DNA of 64,000 bases from Oscillospiraceae bacterium (GTDB lineage Bacteria; Bacillota; Clostridia; Oscillospirales; Oscillospiraceae). Within the stretch, counting starts at the first letter, position 1; the number at the start of each line of letters is the position of its first letter. This document shows, piece by piece, positions 25,001 through 33,868 of this stretch. The stretch spans positions 62,001-126,000 of the forward strand of contig JAFQFA010000011.1 in NCBI GenBank assembly GCA_017398725.1, written 5' to 3'. A program made the translations under genes and the position numbers. The notes beneath the pieces are model-generated. The model was given only the letters and a program-made list of their open reading frames with translations, was not told the origin of the DNA and searched no databases.

Positions 25001-26404
25001 TTACGGCTCCTTTATAACATTTGGTTTTGGCAAGAAGGCGACGGCAACAATGCCCAGCAGCACACACAGAATCTCTGCCGCAGCGAGGAAATGAATGGAA
25101 GCCACCGCAGCGGCAGGGGCAGCCGCACCTGCGGCAATCCTGTCTGTGATCTGATTGGTAAATAACGGAACAAACACCGCCACACCAAAAGGCGCCGCCA
25201 GATCCCGAAACAGACCATAGGTTCCCGTGCCGGCACCAGCTTCCCGCGGGGTCAGCCCGGAAAGGACGACTTTCATAAAGATCGTGCCGTTACCGCCCAG
25301 ACCGAAGCCAAGGATCCCAAGGGATGCCATCAGCAGCAATGGGGAATAGGCCTGCGTGAACAGCAGCAGGATGCCGCACCCGATCCCGGTTAAGAGAAAG
25401 GATCCCAAAAGGACCTTTTTGGGGGCAAATCGATCAGCCAAGGGACCAAGCACCACAGCCCCCAAAGACATGCCCACATACATCACAGAAATCGCATAAC
25501 CGGAGATGGCGGTGTTGTTTGGCTGGGTGTAATTGACAAAGACGATGGTGTTGGTCATATTCGCCTGCATCAATCCTTGGGTCAGAAATAAAGCAAAAAT
25601 ACTCAGAATAAAAGCACCGCGCTTGATAAAATTGCCGGATAGAATGGGATGGACAGCCCTCCGCTGGGCAGCAACCAGTCCTGTCAGGCTGGCGAATGCG
25701 GCAACCAGCACGATCAAAAACGGTGCGGATGTCCAACCAAAGTTTTGCCCAAAAGAGGGAATGCACAGCAGCAGGCTGAAGAAGATCAGGATCAGAACAG
25801 CACCGGTCACATCAAAGTTTCGGAGCGCTTTTTTGGTAGATACCTGATTGCGGGAGGTAAAAACGCAGGCGGCAAAAATACCGATACAAAGACCAACACA
25901 TACCCAAAGCATGGTACGCCAACCGTAACCGGATACCAGCAGTCCGCCAATGGTGGGTCCAATGATCACCGAGGCGCTGGAAAGAAGCATATACATAGAA
26001 AATCCCTTTGCGGTTTTTTCCGGGGGGAACTCCGTTGCAATATATGCTAGGATCACAGGACCCATTGCCGCAGTGCCGATGCCTACGATAAAGCGGGCAA
26101 CCATCATAAAAACAAGGGAATTTGCAAGGGCGGATAGGATATTGCCCAAGGTAAATACCCCAATACCTAAAAGAAGTGTCTTTCTGCGGCCGATCACATC
26201 CCCGACTTTGCCGAGGATCGGTGCGCAGGCGGCGGTAGACATCGCTTGCGCAAGGGCGGTCCATGTGGTGTTGTTGTAGGCGATACCAATGTCCTGCACA
26301 AAGGCCGGTCCTAAAACCGTAGAAAAGCCGCCGACTAAGCCAATGAGAAGGGCGGCGAATGCATACGGAAGAAACCCTTTCCGATAGGAAACGTTGTGAT
26401 TCAT
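25001..26404 (-). CDS. MFS transporter cotranscribed with the SDR
   Basis: This 467-residue major facilitator protein has about 12-14 membrane helices. The motif A region GKVGDVIGRRKTLL lies at ~65-78 between helices 2 and 3, and the motif C-like segment VIIGPTIGGLLVSGYGWR at ~138-155 is typical of drug:proton antiporters and of the bile acid importer BaiG. The gene lies immediately upstream of the steroid-dehydrogenase-like gene, so transport of the dehydrogenase substrate or product (bile acids) is the natural inference. AAGGAAGTG precedes the ATG. It diverges from the superoxide reductase gene across 91 bases. Confidence 0.75.
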   Translation of the reverse strand: MNHNVSYRKGFLPYAFAALLIGLVGGFSTVLGPAFVQDIGIAYNNTTWTALAQAMSTAACAPILGKVGDVIGRRKTLLLGIGVFTLGNILSALANSLVFMMVARFIVGIGTAAMGPVILAYIATEFPPEKTAKGFSMYMLLSSASVIIGPTIGGLLVSGYGWRTMLWVCVGLCIGIFAACVFTSRNQVSTKKALRNFDVTGAVLILIFFSLLLCIPSFGQNFGWTSAPFLIVLVAAFASLTGLVAAQRRAVHPILSGNFIKRGAFILSIFALFLTQGLMQANMTNTIVFVNYTQPNNTAISGYAISVMYVGMSLGAVVLGPLADRFAPKKVLLGSFLLTGIGCGILLLFTQAYSPLLLMASLGILGFGLGGNGTIFMKVVLSGLTPREAGAGTGTYGLFRDLAAPFGVAVFVPLFTNQITDRIAAGAAAPAAAVASIHFLAAAEILCVLLGIVAVAFLPKPNVIKEP

Positions 26405-26495
26405 GATTTCACTTCCTTTTGCCGGTAGTATGTCCAGCTTTTCTGCGCATTATTGATCTTAATTTGGACACACTTTCTCCTAGGAGGGATCAAAA

Positions 26496-26870
26496 ATGAA
26501 ACAGAAATTTTTAATTTGTCAGCATTGCGGAAATATTGTGGCAATGATTCGGGACAAGGGTGTGCCGATCTACTGCTGCGCAGAACAAATGCAGACATTG
26601 ATTCCGGGCACAACAGAAGCCTCCGGGGAAAAGCATATCCCTGTATATGCGGTGGAGGGCAATACCGTCCATGTAACCGTCGGCTCTGTGGAGCATCCCA
26701 TGACGGAGGAACACTATATCCAATGGGTGTGCATGGAGACAGAACACGGTATTCAGTATGCCCATCTGGATCCGGGTGATCAGCCTAAGGCGAAATTCTC
26801 CATCTGCGAGGGAGATGAAGTTCGGGCTGTCTATGCATTTTGCAATCAACACGATTTATGGAGGAAGTAA
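26496..26870 (+). CDS. dfx: Desulfoferrodoxin (superoxide reductase)
   Basis: This 124-residue 2Fe superoxide reductase turns superoxide into hydrogen peroxide without releasing oxygen, in the cytoplasm of anaerobes. Centre I (desulforedoxin-type) ligands are Cys8, Cys11, Cys27 and Cys28. Centre II ligands are His47 (in EKHIP with the gating Glu45-Lys46), His67, His73, Cys116 and His119 (AFCNQHDLW). All are present. It is followed two bases later by the peroxiredoxin gene and then its reductase, giving a full superoxide-to-water pathway in one operon. The start has an AGGAGGG site. Confidence 0.95.
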   Translation: MKQKFLICQHCGNIVAMIRDKGVPIYCCAEQMQTLIPGTTEASGEKHIPVYAVEGNTVHVTVGSVEHPMTEEHYIQWVCMETEHGIQYAHLDPGDQPKAKFSICEGDEVRAVYAFCNQHDLWRK

Positions 26871-26872
26871 AT

Positions 26873-27436
26873 ATGTCTATGATCAATAAAGAAATTTCCG
26901 ATTTTCGCACCTATGCTTATCATGAAAACGACTTTAAATTTGTAAGCAAGGAAGATATCCTTGGAAAATGGAGCGTCTTTTTCTTCTATCCGGCGGACTT
27001 TACCTTTGTATGTCCTACGGAGCTGGAAGATCTGGCGGACAAATACCAGCAGTTCCGTGACATTGGCTGCGAGGTTTATTCCGTGTCCACCGATACCCAT
27101 TTTGTCCACAAGGCATGGCACGATGCTTCGGAGCGGATCAAGAAAATCAACTATCCGATGCTGGCGGATCCCACCCACAGCATTTCCAAGGATTTCAAGG
27201 TGCTGATCGAAGAAGACGGTCTTGCCGAGCGGGGCACATTCATCGTGAACCCTGAGGGTAAGATCGTGGGCTATGAGGTGACCGCCGGTAATGTGGGCAG
27301 AAACGCAGAGGAACTGCTCCGGAAAGTACAGGCCTGTCAGTTTGTCCATGCCCATGGCGATCAAGTTTGCCCTGCCAACTGGAAGCCCGGCGCCGAGACC
27401 CTGAAGCCCAGCTTGGATCTGGTTGGTCAACTGTAA
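26873..27436 (+). CDS. ahpC: 2-Cys peroxiredoxin
   Basis: This 187-residue AhpC-type peroxiredoxin reduces hydrogen peroxide and organic peroxides. The ATG at 26873 lies behind GAGGAAG. The peroxidatic Cys47 is in FTFVCPTE and the resolving Cys166 is in VCPANW. The length and C-terminal tail are those of the typical 2-Cys AhpC subfamily. Its stop codon overlaps the start of the flavoprotein gene (TAATG), which marks that protein as the probable electron donor. It would consume the peroxide made by the superoxide reductase encoded before it. Confidence 0.95.
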   Translation: MSMINKEISDFRTYAYHENDFKFVSKEDILGKWSVFFFYPADFTFVCPTELEDLADKYQQFRDIGCEVYSVSTDTHFVHKAWHDASERIKKINYPMLADPTHSISKDFKVLIEEDGLAERGTFIVNPEGKIVGYEVTAGNVGRNAEELLRKVQACQFVHAHGDQVCPANWKPGAETLKPSLDLVGQL

Positions 27437-29061
27437 TGGAAAACCTGTATGATGTCGTCATTGTCGGCGGCGGCCCTGCGGGGCTGACCGCCGCCCTGTA
27501 TCTTGCCCGGGCAAAGTATCGGGTGCTGGTTTTGGAAAAGGAACAGTTTGGCGGGCAGATCGCCATTACCCATGAGGTAGTCAACTATCCCGGTATTGCA
27601 AAAACCAGCGGTAAGGCGCTGACGGATACCATGCAGCAGCAGGCAGAGTATTTCGGGGCGGAATTTATGCTGGCGGAAGCCACCGGATTTGATTTTTCCC
27701 AAGATATCAAAACGGTGCGCACGGATAAGGGAGACTACCGCTGTTTCGGCGTCCTGTTGGCAACCGGTGCCCATCCCAGAACGGTGGGCTTCAAAGGGGA
27801 GGAAGAACACAAGGGCAGGGGCGTTGCCTACTGCGCCACCTGTGACGGCGAATTCTTTACCGGGAAAGAAATTTTTGTGGTGGGGGGCGGATACGCGGCA
27901 GCGGAGGAAAGTGTATTTCTGACGAAATTCGCCCGGCATGTGACCATCCTTGTTCGAAAAGAGGACTTTTCCTGCGCTGCATCGGTGGCAGATCCGGCCA
28001 AGAATCACGAGAAGATCACCGTGCTGACCAATACGGTGATGGAGGAAGTGTCCGGAGAAAACGGGCTGACCTATGCCCGCTATAAAAATACCGCCACCGG
28101 AGAGGTGACGGAGTATAACAGCGAGGAAACCTTTGGCGTTTTTGTATTTGCCGGATATGCGCCGGCTACGGAGACGGTCAAAGGGCTTGTGGAACTGAAC
28201 GAACAAGGTTATATCGTAACCGACCCATCCCAAAAGACCAGCGTAGAGGGTGTTTATGGGGCGGGAGATGTATGCATCAAGCCTTTGCGGCAGGTTGTAA
28301 CAGCCACCGGTGACGGCGCGCTGGCAGCAACGGAACTGGAAAAATATGTGGCGGCAGCACACCGGAAGACCGGCTTGCGCGCCGATGCCCCTTCTCCAAA
28401 GCAGAACAAAACGCCGGTTACAGCAGCTTCCCATGAAACGGCGGAATCCGGCGGGCTGTTCACGGAAGAAATGCGGCAGCAGCTGGATACGGTATTTGCC
28501 CGGATGGAACGGCCTCTTCTGCTGAAGCTCTATCTGGACAGCCGCCCGATTTCGGCGGAGCTGGAGGACTTTATTACCGCGCTTGGGGCACTGACAGACA
28601 AATTAACAGTAGAGGTAAGTGACAGGCAGGCGCAGGAAACCATGGCGCCCTGTGTGGAAGTTTGCTTTCCTGACGGCACGCCCACAGGCCTTGGGTTTCA
28701 CGGTGTTCCCAGCGGCCATGAGTTTACCTCTTTTGTGTTGGGGCTGTATAATGCGGCCGGTCCGGGACAAACCATTGACGGGGATCTGCAGCAGAAGATC
28801 GCAAGGATCACAAAACCCACGGATATCAAAATTTTGGTTACACTGTCTTGTACCATGTGTCCGGATCTGGTGGTGGCGGCCCAGCGGATCGCAGCGGAAA
28901 ATTCCAATATTACCGCCCATGTATATGATATCCGTCATTTTGAAAACCTGAAGGAGCAACACAAAGTAATGAGTGTGCCCTGCATGGTCATAGATGATGA
29001 GAAAGTATCTTTTGGAAAGAAAAACATCCAACAGGTGTTGGATACCATCCGGGCAGAATGA
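27436..29061 (+). CDS. AhpF-like peroxiredoxin reductase with reversed domain order
   Basis: This 541-residue flavoprotein has a thioredoxin-reductase module in residues 1-~310 (VVIVGGGPAGLTAALYLARA FAD site, CATC redox pair Cys133/Cys136, VVGGGYAAAEES NAD(P)H site, GVYGAGDVC). After a ~45-residue linker, residues ~350-541 are a double thioredoxin-fold module with SCTMC (Cys472/Cys475) and a cis-Pro patch SVPCMV. Classical AhpF has the double thioredoxin-fold module first; here it is last. Electrons should flow from NAD(P)H through FAD and the CATC pair to the C-terminal CTMC pair and on to AhpC, encoded just upstream. Confidence 0.88.
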   Translation: MENLYDVVIVGGGPAGLTAALYLARAKYRVLVLEKEQFGGQIAITHEVVNYPGIAKTSGKALTDTMQQQAEYFGAEFMLAEATGFDFSQDIKTVRTDKGDYRCFGVLLATGAHPRTVGFKGEEEHKGRGVAYCATCDGEFFTGKEIFVVGGGYAAAEESVFLTKFARHVTILVRKEDFSCAASVADPAKNHEKITVLTNTVMEEVSGENGLTYARYKNTATGEVTEYNSEETFGVFVFAGYAPATETVKGLVELNEQGYIVTDPSQKTSVEGVYGAGDVCIKPLRQVVTATGDGALAATELEKYVAAAHRKTGLRADAPSPKQNKTPVTAASHETAESGGLFTEEMRQQLDTVFARMERPLLLKLYLDSRPISAELEDFITALGALTDKLTVEVSDRQAQETMAPCVEVCFPDGTPTGLGFHGVPSGHEFTSFVLGLYNAAGPGQTIDGDLQQKIARITKPTDIKILVTLSCTMCPDLVVAAQRIAAENSNITAHVYDIRHFENLKEQHKVMSVPCMVIDDEKVSFGKKNIQQVLDTIRAE

Positions 29062-29086
29062 TCTGCCTCGTTTTCCGAAAACCCAT

Positions 29087-29121
29087 AAAAAATCACCGGA
29101 TCGGAGTCCGGTGATTTTTTA
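29087..29121. terminator. Bidirectional terminator between the AhpF-like and FRG genes
   Basis: AAAAAATCACCGGA (29087-29100) is perfectly inverted at 29107-29120, with A and T runs on the two sides, so it serves both converging genes. Confidence 0.85.
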
Positions 29122-29126
29122 TTCGG

Positions 29127-29933
29127 CTACTCAGACTTTACAAAATAGTGCCGGGCCAGCCATTTGGCAATGCCCGCTGTGCCGGGGTGGATCATTCGCT
29201 CGTTGATGTTCAGCTGATCCAGAATATCCCGCAATTCCCAGCGCAGATGCTTGTCGATTACATATTTTACCGTGTTTTCCGTATGGGTATCCAAGAAATG
29301 TTCCAGATCCGTAATGCCGCTGGGGATGGCGGTGAAGAAGGAATACTGGTTCACGATCCGTTGATCCACCGAGGGCGGCTCAAAGCAGACCATTGCGTTG
29401 TCGCCCATGTCCTCGTCATACTGCTTAATATCCTTTGCCACCTCTGCCAGCCCGTCCAAAGAGAAAACAAAGGTGTTTTTGCGTTCCAGATATGCCTTGT
29501 ATTTAGGCGGCAGATTCCGGTTTAAGTCTCTTAGATCGATGCGCCACACCACGCAATCCCGCTTGCTCAGTTTGTCCTGATTGTCTTCCGAGTTGGCAAA
29601 ATGCAGCGCCACCAAGGTGGAGTGGGTCCAGTCCAAAAGACGGGTGGGCAGGCCGTAATGCTGGCCGATGACCATCGCCTTCCAAATACATTCGTTGATG
29701 GAAGGGTCTTCGATCCGGGCATAGTTGATGAAATTATCCAACAGAGGCTGTTCCAGCTCCGCATAAGATCCTTTGCAGTTGCGGGTGAGGCTGGTGGTAA
29801 GATCGTAGGCTACATTACGCATGCCCCGGTAGCAGTAGGAGCTTCTGGTCCGGTCAATATCGGCGTTGTAGGTCTGTTCAAAGATCAAGTCTTTAATGCC
29901 GTCGATGGTGTCGATATGTTTTACAGTGATCAT
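29127..29933 (-). CDS. FRG-domain protein
   Basis: This 268-residue cytoplasmic protein has the family signature as YRGM (35-38), followed by WKAMVIGQHYGLPTRLLDWT (~82-101) with the conserved QHYG-x-PTR-x-LDWT block and a later PPSVDQRIVNQ...FF segment. FRG proteins are widespread in phages, prophages and defence islands. Their activity is unproven, although a fold related to ADP-ribosyltransferases has been suggested. It stands alone here, transcribed leftward and sharing a terminator with the peroxide operon. A link to oxidative stress is not indicated by its sequence. Confidence 0.8.
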   Translation of the reverse strand: MITVKHIDTIDGIKDLIFEQTYNADIDRTRSSYCYRGMRNVAYDLTTSLTRNCKGSYAELEQPLLDNFINYARIEDPSINECIWKAMVIGQHYGLPTRLLDWTHSTLVALHFANSEDNQDKLSKRDCVVWRIDLRDLNRNLPPKYKAYLERKNTFVFSLDGLAEVAKDIKQYDEDMGDNAMVCFEPPSVDQRIVNQYSFFTAIPSGITDLEHFLDTHTENTVKYVIDKHLRWELRDILDQLNINERMIHPGTAGIAKWLARHYFVKSE

Positions 29934-30087
29934 AAAAACATCCTCCTATGGCTTTTATTCAATTTTATCACCCTTTCGGGGGAAAAGCAACAAAATTAAA
30001 AGGGGAGACAGGGGCGTGTGGGGCAGCATCCCTTTTATTGCTATGGATATCTATAGAAAAATACGAAAGCCTTTTTGTTGCAAAATG

Positions 30088-30116
30088 TAGATTTGCCAAT
30101 GGGTTCATGTTATAAT
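30088..30116 (+). promoter_or_regulatory. Extended -10 promoter of the threonine operon
   Basis: TATAAT at 30111-30116 is preceded by TG one base upstream (extended -10). The -35 at 30088 (TAGATT) is weak. It lies 53 bases before the ATG. Confidence 0.5.
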
Positions 30117-30168
30117 TTTATTGCAGTTTTATACATACTTGCTGTTTTATTTTGAGGAGATGTTTTAA

Positions 30169-31362
30169 ATGCTGACACTTGATATGATCCTAGATGCACA
30201 AAAGGCTTTGGAGGGGATCGCCCGAAAGACCCCGCTGGATCCGGCTCCGAAGCTGGGCGAGAATGTCTATATCAAAGCAGAGAATCTGCAGCTGACCGGT
30301 GCATTCAAGCTCCGCGGCGCTTATAACAAGATCCGCTCCCTGACCAAGGAGGAAGCGGCCCGGGGCGTGATCGCCTGCAGCGCAGGAAACCACGCACAGG
30401 GTGTTGCCCTTTCCTCCACAAAGCTGGGGGTAAAATCCATTATCTGCATGCCTGCCGGCGCCCCCATCAGCAAGGTGGAAGCCACAAAGGGCTATGGCGC
30501 GGAAGTGGTTTTGGTTCCCGGCGTGTATGACGATGCGGCCCGTGAGGCAGAGCGTCTTGCCAAGGAAAACGGATATACCTTTGCCCATCCCTTTGACGAT
30601 CCTCTTGTGATTGCCGGACAGGGTACCATCGGTCTGGAAATTCTGGAGCAACTGCCGGATGCCTCCCAAGTGGTGGTTCCCATTGGCGGCGGCGGTTTGA
30701 TCAGCGGCATTGCCATGGCCATCAAGACCATCAATCCTTCCTGCCGGGTTATCGGTGTGCAGGCAGCCGGTGCCGCATCCATGTACACTTCGGTGCAGCA
30801 GGGCGAGCGGGTGGAGCTGAGCAAGGTGTCTACCATCGCCGACGGTATTGCGGTTAAGAAGCCGGGCGAGCTGACCTTTGAGCTTTGTAAAAAATATGTG
30901 GATGAGGTGGTAACCGTCAGCGACGGGGAGATCGCCTCTGCGATTTTGTTCCTGCTGGAAACCCAGAAAACCGTGGCCGAGGGTGCCGGCGCTACCCCGG
31001 TGGCAGCGGTGATGGGCGGCCATGTGGATACCACAAAGGGTAAAACCGTCTGCGTGGTTTCCGGCGGCAATGTGGATGTTACCACCTTGTCCCGGGTGAT
31101 CACCAAGGGCCTTTCCAATTCCGGCCGGATTGTGGAAGTTTCCACAAAGGTTGCCGACAAACCGGGCAGCCTGATCCAGCTGCTGCAGGTGGTCTCCTCT
31201 ACCGGCGCCAATGTGGTGCGGATTCACCATACCCGGGAAGACCGCCACTCTGAGGTGGGCGAATGCATCGTCACGATGGTTCTGGAAACGGTGGATCAAG
31301 GGCATATTCATCAAATTGAAACCGCATTGAAGACAAGCGGTTATCATCTGGAAAAACGCTAA
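30169..31362 (+). CDS. ilvA: Threonine ammonia-lyase with C-terminal ACT domain
   Basis: This 397-residue PLP enzyme deaminates threonine to 2-oxobutyrate. The cofactor Lys47 is in TGAFKLRGAYNK, the phosphate-binding loop is IGGGGLISG (~172-180), and SAGNHAQGVA is at ~72-81. The last ~75 residues form a single ACT domain, as in the short TdcB/IlvA-type enzymes of ~400 residues. The next genes encode RidA, which destroys the reactive enamine intermediate, and a four-subunit 2-oxoacid:ferredoxin oxidoreductase. The role is therefore probably threonine fermentation rather than isoleucine synthesis (tdcB in catabolic nomenclature). Confidence 0.93.
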   Translation: MLTLDMILDAQKALEGIARKTPLDPAPKLGENVYIKAENLQLTGAFKLRGAYNKIRSLTKEEAARGVIACSAGNHAQGVALSSTKLGVKSIICMPAGAPISKVEATKGYGAEVVLVPGVYDDAAREAERLAKENGYTFAHPFDDPLVIAGQGTIGLEILEQLPDASQVVVPIGGGGLISGIAMAIKTINPSCRVIGVQAAGAASMYTSVQQGERVELSKVSTIADGIAVKKPGELTFELCKKYVDEVVTVSDGEIASAILFLLETQKTVAEGAGATPVAAVMGGHVDTTKGKTVCVVSGGNVDVTTLSRVITKGLSNSGRIVEVSTKVADKPGSLIQLLQVVSSTGANVVRIHHTREDRHSEVGECIVTMVLETVDQGHIHQIETALKTSGYHLEKR

Positions 31363-31383
31363 CATTATTTAGGAGGAGAGCAT

Positions 31384-31761
31384 ATGAAAATTACATCTAC
31401 ACCCAACGCACCTGCCGCCATCGGCCCTTACTCTCAGGCAATCGAAGTCAACGGCTTCCTGTTCGCATCCGGCCAGATCCCTCTGGATCCTGCCACCGGT
31501 GAGATTGTGGGCACCACCATTGAAGAGCAGGCAGAGCGCTGCTGCCAGAATGTCAAGGGTATTCTGGAGGCAAACGGCCTCAGCTTTACCGATGTGGTAA
31601 AGACCACCTGCTTCCTTGCGGACATGGGCGACTTTGCCGCATTCAACGCAGTCTATGCCAAGTACTTTGTTGGTAAGCCCGCCCGCTCCTGTGTGGCAGT
31701 GAAGGAAGTGCCCAAGGGCGTGCTTTGTGAGATCGAGATCATTGCCGTTACCGGCAAGTAA
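31384..31761 (+). CDS. ridA: RidA, enamine/imine deaminase
   Basis: This 125-residue member of the Rid/YER057c/UK114 family hydrolyses 2-aminoacrylate and 2-aminocrotonate released by PLP lyases. Family marks are the N-terminal APAAIGPYSQA, FASGQIPLDP and the catalytic Arg in KPARSCVAVKEVPKG near residue 102, with Glu in LCEIEIIAV. Its position directly after threonine ammonia-lyase (21-base gap with GGAGGAG) is the expected protective partnership. Length is normal. Confidence 0.95.
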   Translation: MKITSTPNAPAAIGPYSQAIEVNGFLFASGQIPLDPATGEIVGTTIEEQAERCCQNVKGILEANGLSFTDVVKTTCFLADMGDFAAFNAVYAKYFVGKPARSCVAVKEVPKGVLCEIEIIAVTGK

Positions 31762-31779
31762 TAAATAGGAGGAAACTGT

Positions 31780-32358
31780 ATGAACGATATCGTAGAGATT
31801 CGTTGGCACGGACGGGGCGGTCAGGGCGCAAAGACCGCATCCTTGCTGCTGGCGGATGCGGCATTCAATACGGGCAAATATGTGCAAGGCTTCCCGGAGT
31901 ACGGCCCCGAGCGTATGGGCGCGCCCATTACTGCTTATAACCGGATCAGCTCCGAGCGCAGCACAGTCCATTCCAACATCTATTTCCCGGATTATGTGGT
32001 GGTCGTAGATGAGACCCTTCTGTACTCTGTGGATGTAACAGCAGGTCTGAAGCCCGAAGGCGCCATCGTTGTCAATTCCGGCAAGACGCCTGCGGAGCTT
32101 CGTCCCCAGCTGAAGGGCTACGAAGGCAAGGTATGCACCATCGATGCCGGCAAGATCAGCGAGGAGGAGCTGGGCAAGAACTTCCCCAACACCCCCATGC
32201 TGGCAGCCATTGTAAAGGTGTCCGGTGTTGTGGAGGCGGAGGCATTCGTTCAGGATATGGAAGCTTCCTTTAAGCATAAATTTGCATCCAAGCCGCAGGT
32301 TATCGAGGGCAATATGCGTGCCCTGAAAAGAGCAATGGAGGAGGTACAGGTAGGATGA
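31780..32358 (+). CDS. porC: 2-oxoacid:ferredoxin oxidoreductase, gamma subunit
   Basis: This 192-residue subunit has the family opening IRWHGRGGQGAKTAS and FPEYGPERMGAP. It forms part of the four-subunit archaeal/clostridial-type oxidoreductase that oxidises 2-oxoacids with CoA to acyl-CoA and reduces ferredoxin. Its stop overlaps the delta subunit start (ATGA), and the alpha and beta genes follow, giving the order gamma-delta-alpha-beta typical of pyruvate/2-oxobutyrate enzymes. Coupling to threonine ammonia-lyase suggests 2-oxobutyrate as the main substrate here, although pyruvate cannot be excluded. Confidence 0.88.
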   Translation: MNDIVEIRWHGRGGQGAKTASLLLADAAFNTGKYVQGFPEYGPERMGAPITAYNRISSERSTVHSNIYFPDYVVVVDETLLYSVDVTAGLKPEGAIVVNSGKTPAELRPQLKGYEGKVCTIDAGKISEEELGKNFPNTPMLAAIVKVSGVVEAEAFVQDMEASFKHKFASKPQVIEGNMRALKRAMEEVQVG

Positions 32359-32663
32359 GTCATCTGGCAAAAGATATGACCCCGGAGGTCACTTGGCGGG
32401 AAATTACCCCCGGCTGCAACATTTTTGAGGCGGCCACCTCCACCGTGGTGGAAACCGGCGACTGGCGTTCCATGAAGCCTGTCATCGATTGGGATAAGTG
32501 CAAGCAGTGCCTGCTGTGCGCCCCTGTCTGTCCCGATATGTCCATTCCCGTGGGCGCGGACGGCAAGCGTGGCGAGTTTGATTACTTCTTCTGCAAAGGC
32601 TGCGGCATTTGCGCAAACGCCTGTCCCTTTGATGCCATCACCATGGTCAAAGACGAGAAATAA
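32355..32663 (+). CDS. porD: 2-oxoacid:ferredoxin oxidoreductase, delta (2x[4Fe-4S]) subunit
   Basis: This 102-residue ferredoxin-like subunit has two cluster motifs: CKQCLLCAPVCP (~residues 46-57) and CKGCGICANACP (~79-90). Each supplies C-x2-C-x2-C-x3-C-P. The N-terminal ~40 residues wrap the complex in homologues. It carries electrons from the TPP site to external ferredoxin. It overlaps the gamma gene by four bases. Confidence 0.93.
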   Translation: MSHLAKDMTPEVTWREITPGCNIFEAATSTVVETGDWRSMKPVIDWDKCKQCLLCAPVCPDMSIPVGADGKRGEFDYFFCKGCGICANACPFDAITMVKDEK

Positions 32664-32675
32664 GGAGGGAAAAAT

Positions 32676-33854
32676 ATGGGTATTCGTGAAAGACTTTCCG
32701 GTAATGAAGCCATTGCTTTTGCAATGAAGCAGATCAATCCGGATGTGATGGGTGCATTCCCCATTACACCTTCTACTGAGATTCCTCAGTATTTTTCCAC
32801 CTATGTGGATAACGGTGAAGTGGACACCGAGTTTATCGCGGTAGAATCCGAGCACTCCGCCATGTCCACCTGTATCGGCGCACAGGCTGCCGGTGCCCGT
32901 TCCATCAGCGCCACTTCTTCCTGCGGCCTGATCTATATGGCGGAGATGCTGTATGTGGCAGCCTCTGACCGCCTGCCCATTACGCTGGCTGTTTCCTGCC
33001 GCGCCCTGTCCGGCCCCATCAACATCAACAACGACCACTCCGATATCATGAGTGTCCGGGATGCCGGCTGGATCATGCTGTATGCTGAAACCAATCAGGA
33101 AGCTTACGATAACTATCTGCAGGCCATGCGGATCGGTGAGGCAGTGCAGCTGCCCATCATGATCTGTCAGGACGGCTTTATCACCTCCCATGCCATTGAG
33201 AACATTGAGCTGGTGGAGACCGATCAGGTCAAGGCCTTCGTGGGTGAGTACAAGCCCGAGCATTATCTGCTGAAGAAGGACGAGCCCATGGCTGTGGGTG
33301 CTTATGCGACCCCCGTTTACTACATCGAGGCAAAGCGCCAGCAGGCACAGGCAATGATGGATGCCAAGGATGTCATTAAGCAGGTGGCTGCTGAGTTTGC
33401 CGAAATGACCGGCCGCAGCTACGGCCTTATTGAAGAGTTTATGATGGAAGATGCCGACGAAGCCGTTGTCATCATTGGCTCTTCTGCCGGCACTGCCAAG
33501 GAAGCGGTCCGTCAGCTGCGGGCACAGGGCAAGAAGGTGGGCCTTATTAAGATCCGCTCCATTCGTCCTTTCCCTGCCGAGGAGATCGCACAGGCACTGA
33601 AGAATGTGAAGTCCTTTGCTGTGATGGACAAGGCTGACAGCTTCAACGGCCACTGCGGCCCCATGGGCGCAGAAGTGGCAGCTGCCATGTATGCTAACAA
33701 GGTAACCGAGCCCAAGATGATCAATTACATTTACGGCTTGGGCGGCCGCGATGTCCGGGTGGAGAGCATCCAGCATGTATTCGCGGAATTGGAGAAGATT
33801 ACTGCCAGCGGTGAGACAGGCGAAACCTACCGCTATCTGGAAGTTCGCGAGTAA
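32676..33854 (+). CDS. porA: 2-oxoacid:ferredoxin oxidoreductase, alpha subunit
   Basis: This 392-residue subunit has the pyrimidine-binding (PYR) domain opening with GNEAIAFAMKQ and AFPITPSTEIPQYF, the activating-Glu region FIAVESEHSAMSTCIGAQAAGAR (~50-72), and a C-terminal transketolase-C-like domain (EAVVIIGSSAGTAKEAV). Together with the beta subunit it forms the thiamine diphosphate active site. A GGAGGG site lies 10 bases before the ATG. Length is normal for the four-subunit class. Confidence 0.92.
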   Translation: MGIRERLSGNEAIAFAMKQINPDVMGAFPITPSTEIPQYFSTYVDNGEVDTEFIAVESEHSAMSTCIGAQAAGARSISATSSCGLIYMAEMLYVAASDRLPITLAVSCRALSGPININNDHSDIMSVRDAGWIMLYAETNQEAYDNYLQAMRIGEAVQLPIMICQDGFITSHAIENIELVETDQVKAFVGEYKPEHYLLKKDEPMAVGAYATPVYYIEAKRQQAQAMMDAKDVIKQVAAEFAEMTGRSYGLIEEFMMEDADEAVVIIGSSAGTAKEAVRQLRAQGKKVGLIKIRSIRPFPAEEIAQALKNVKSFAVMDKADSFNGHCGPMGAEVAAAMYANKVTEPKMINYIYGLGGRDVRVESIQHVFAELEKITASGETGETYRYLEVRE

Positions 33855-33868
33855 GGAGGGAAAACACG

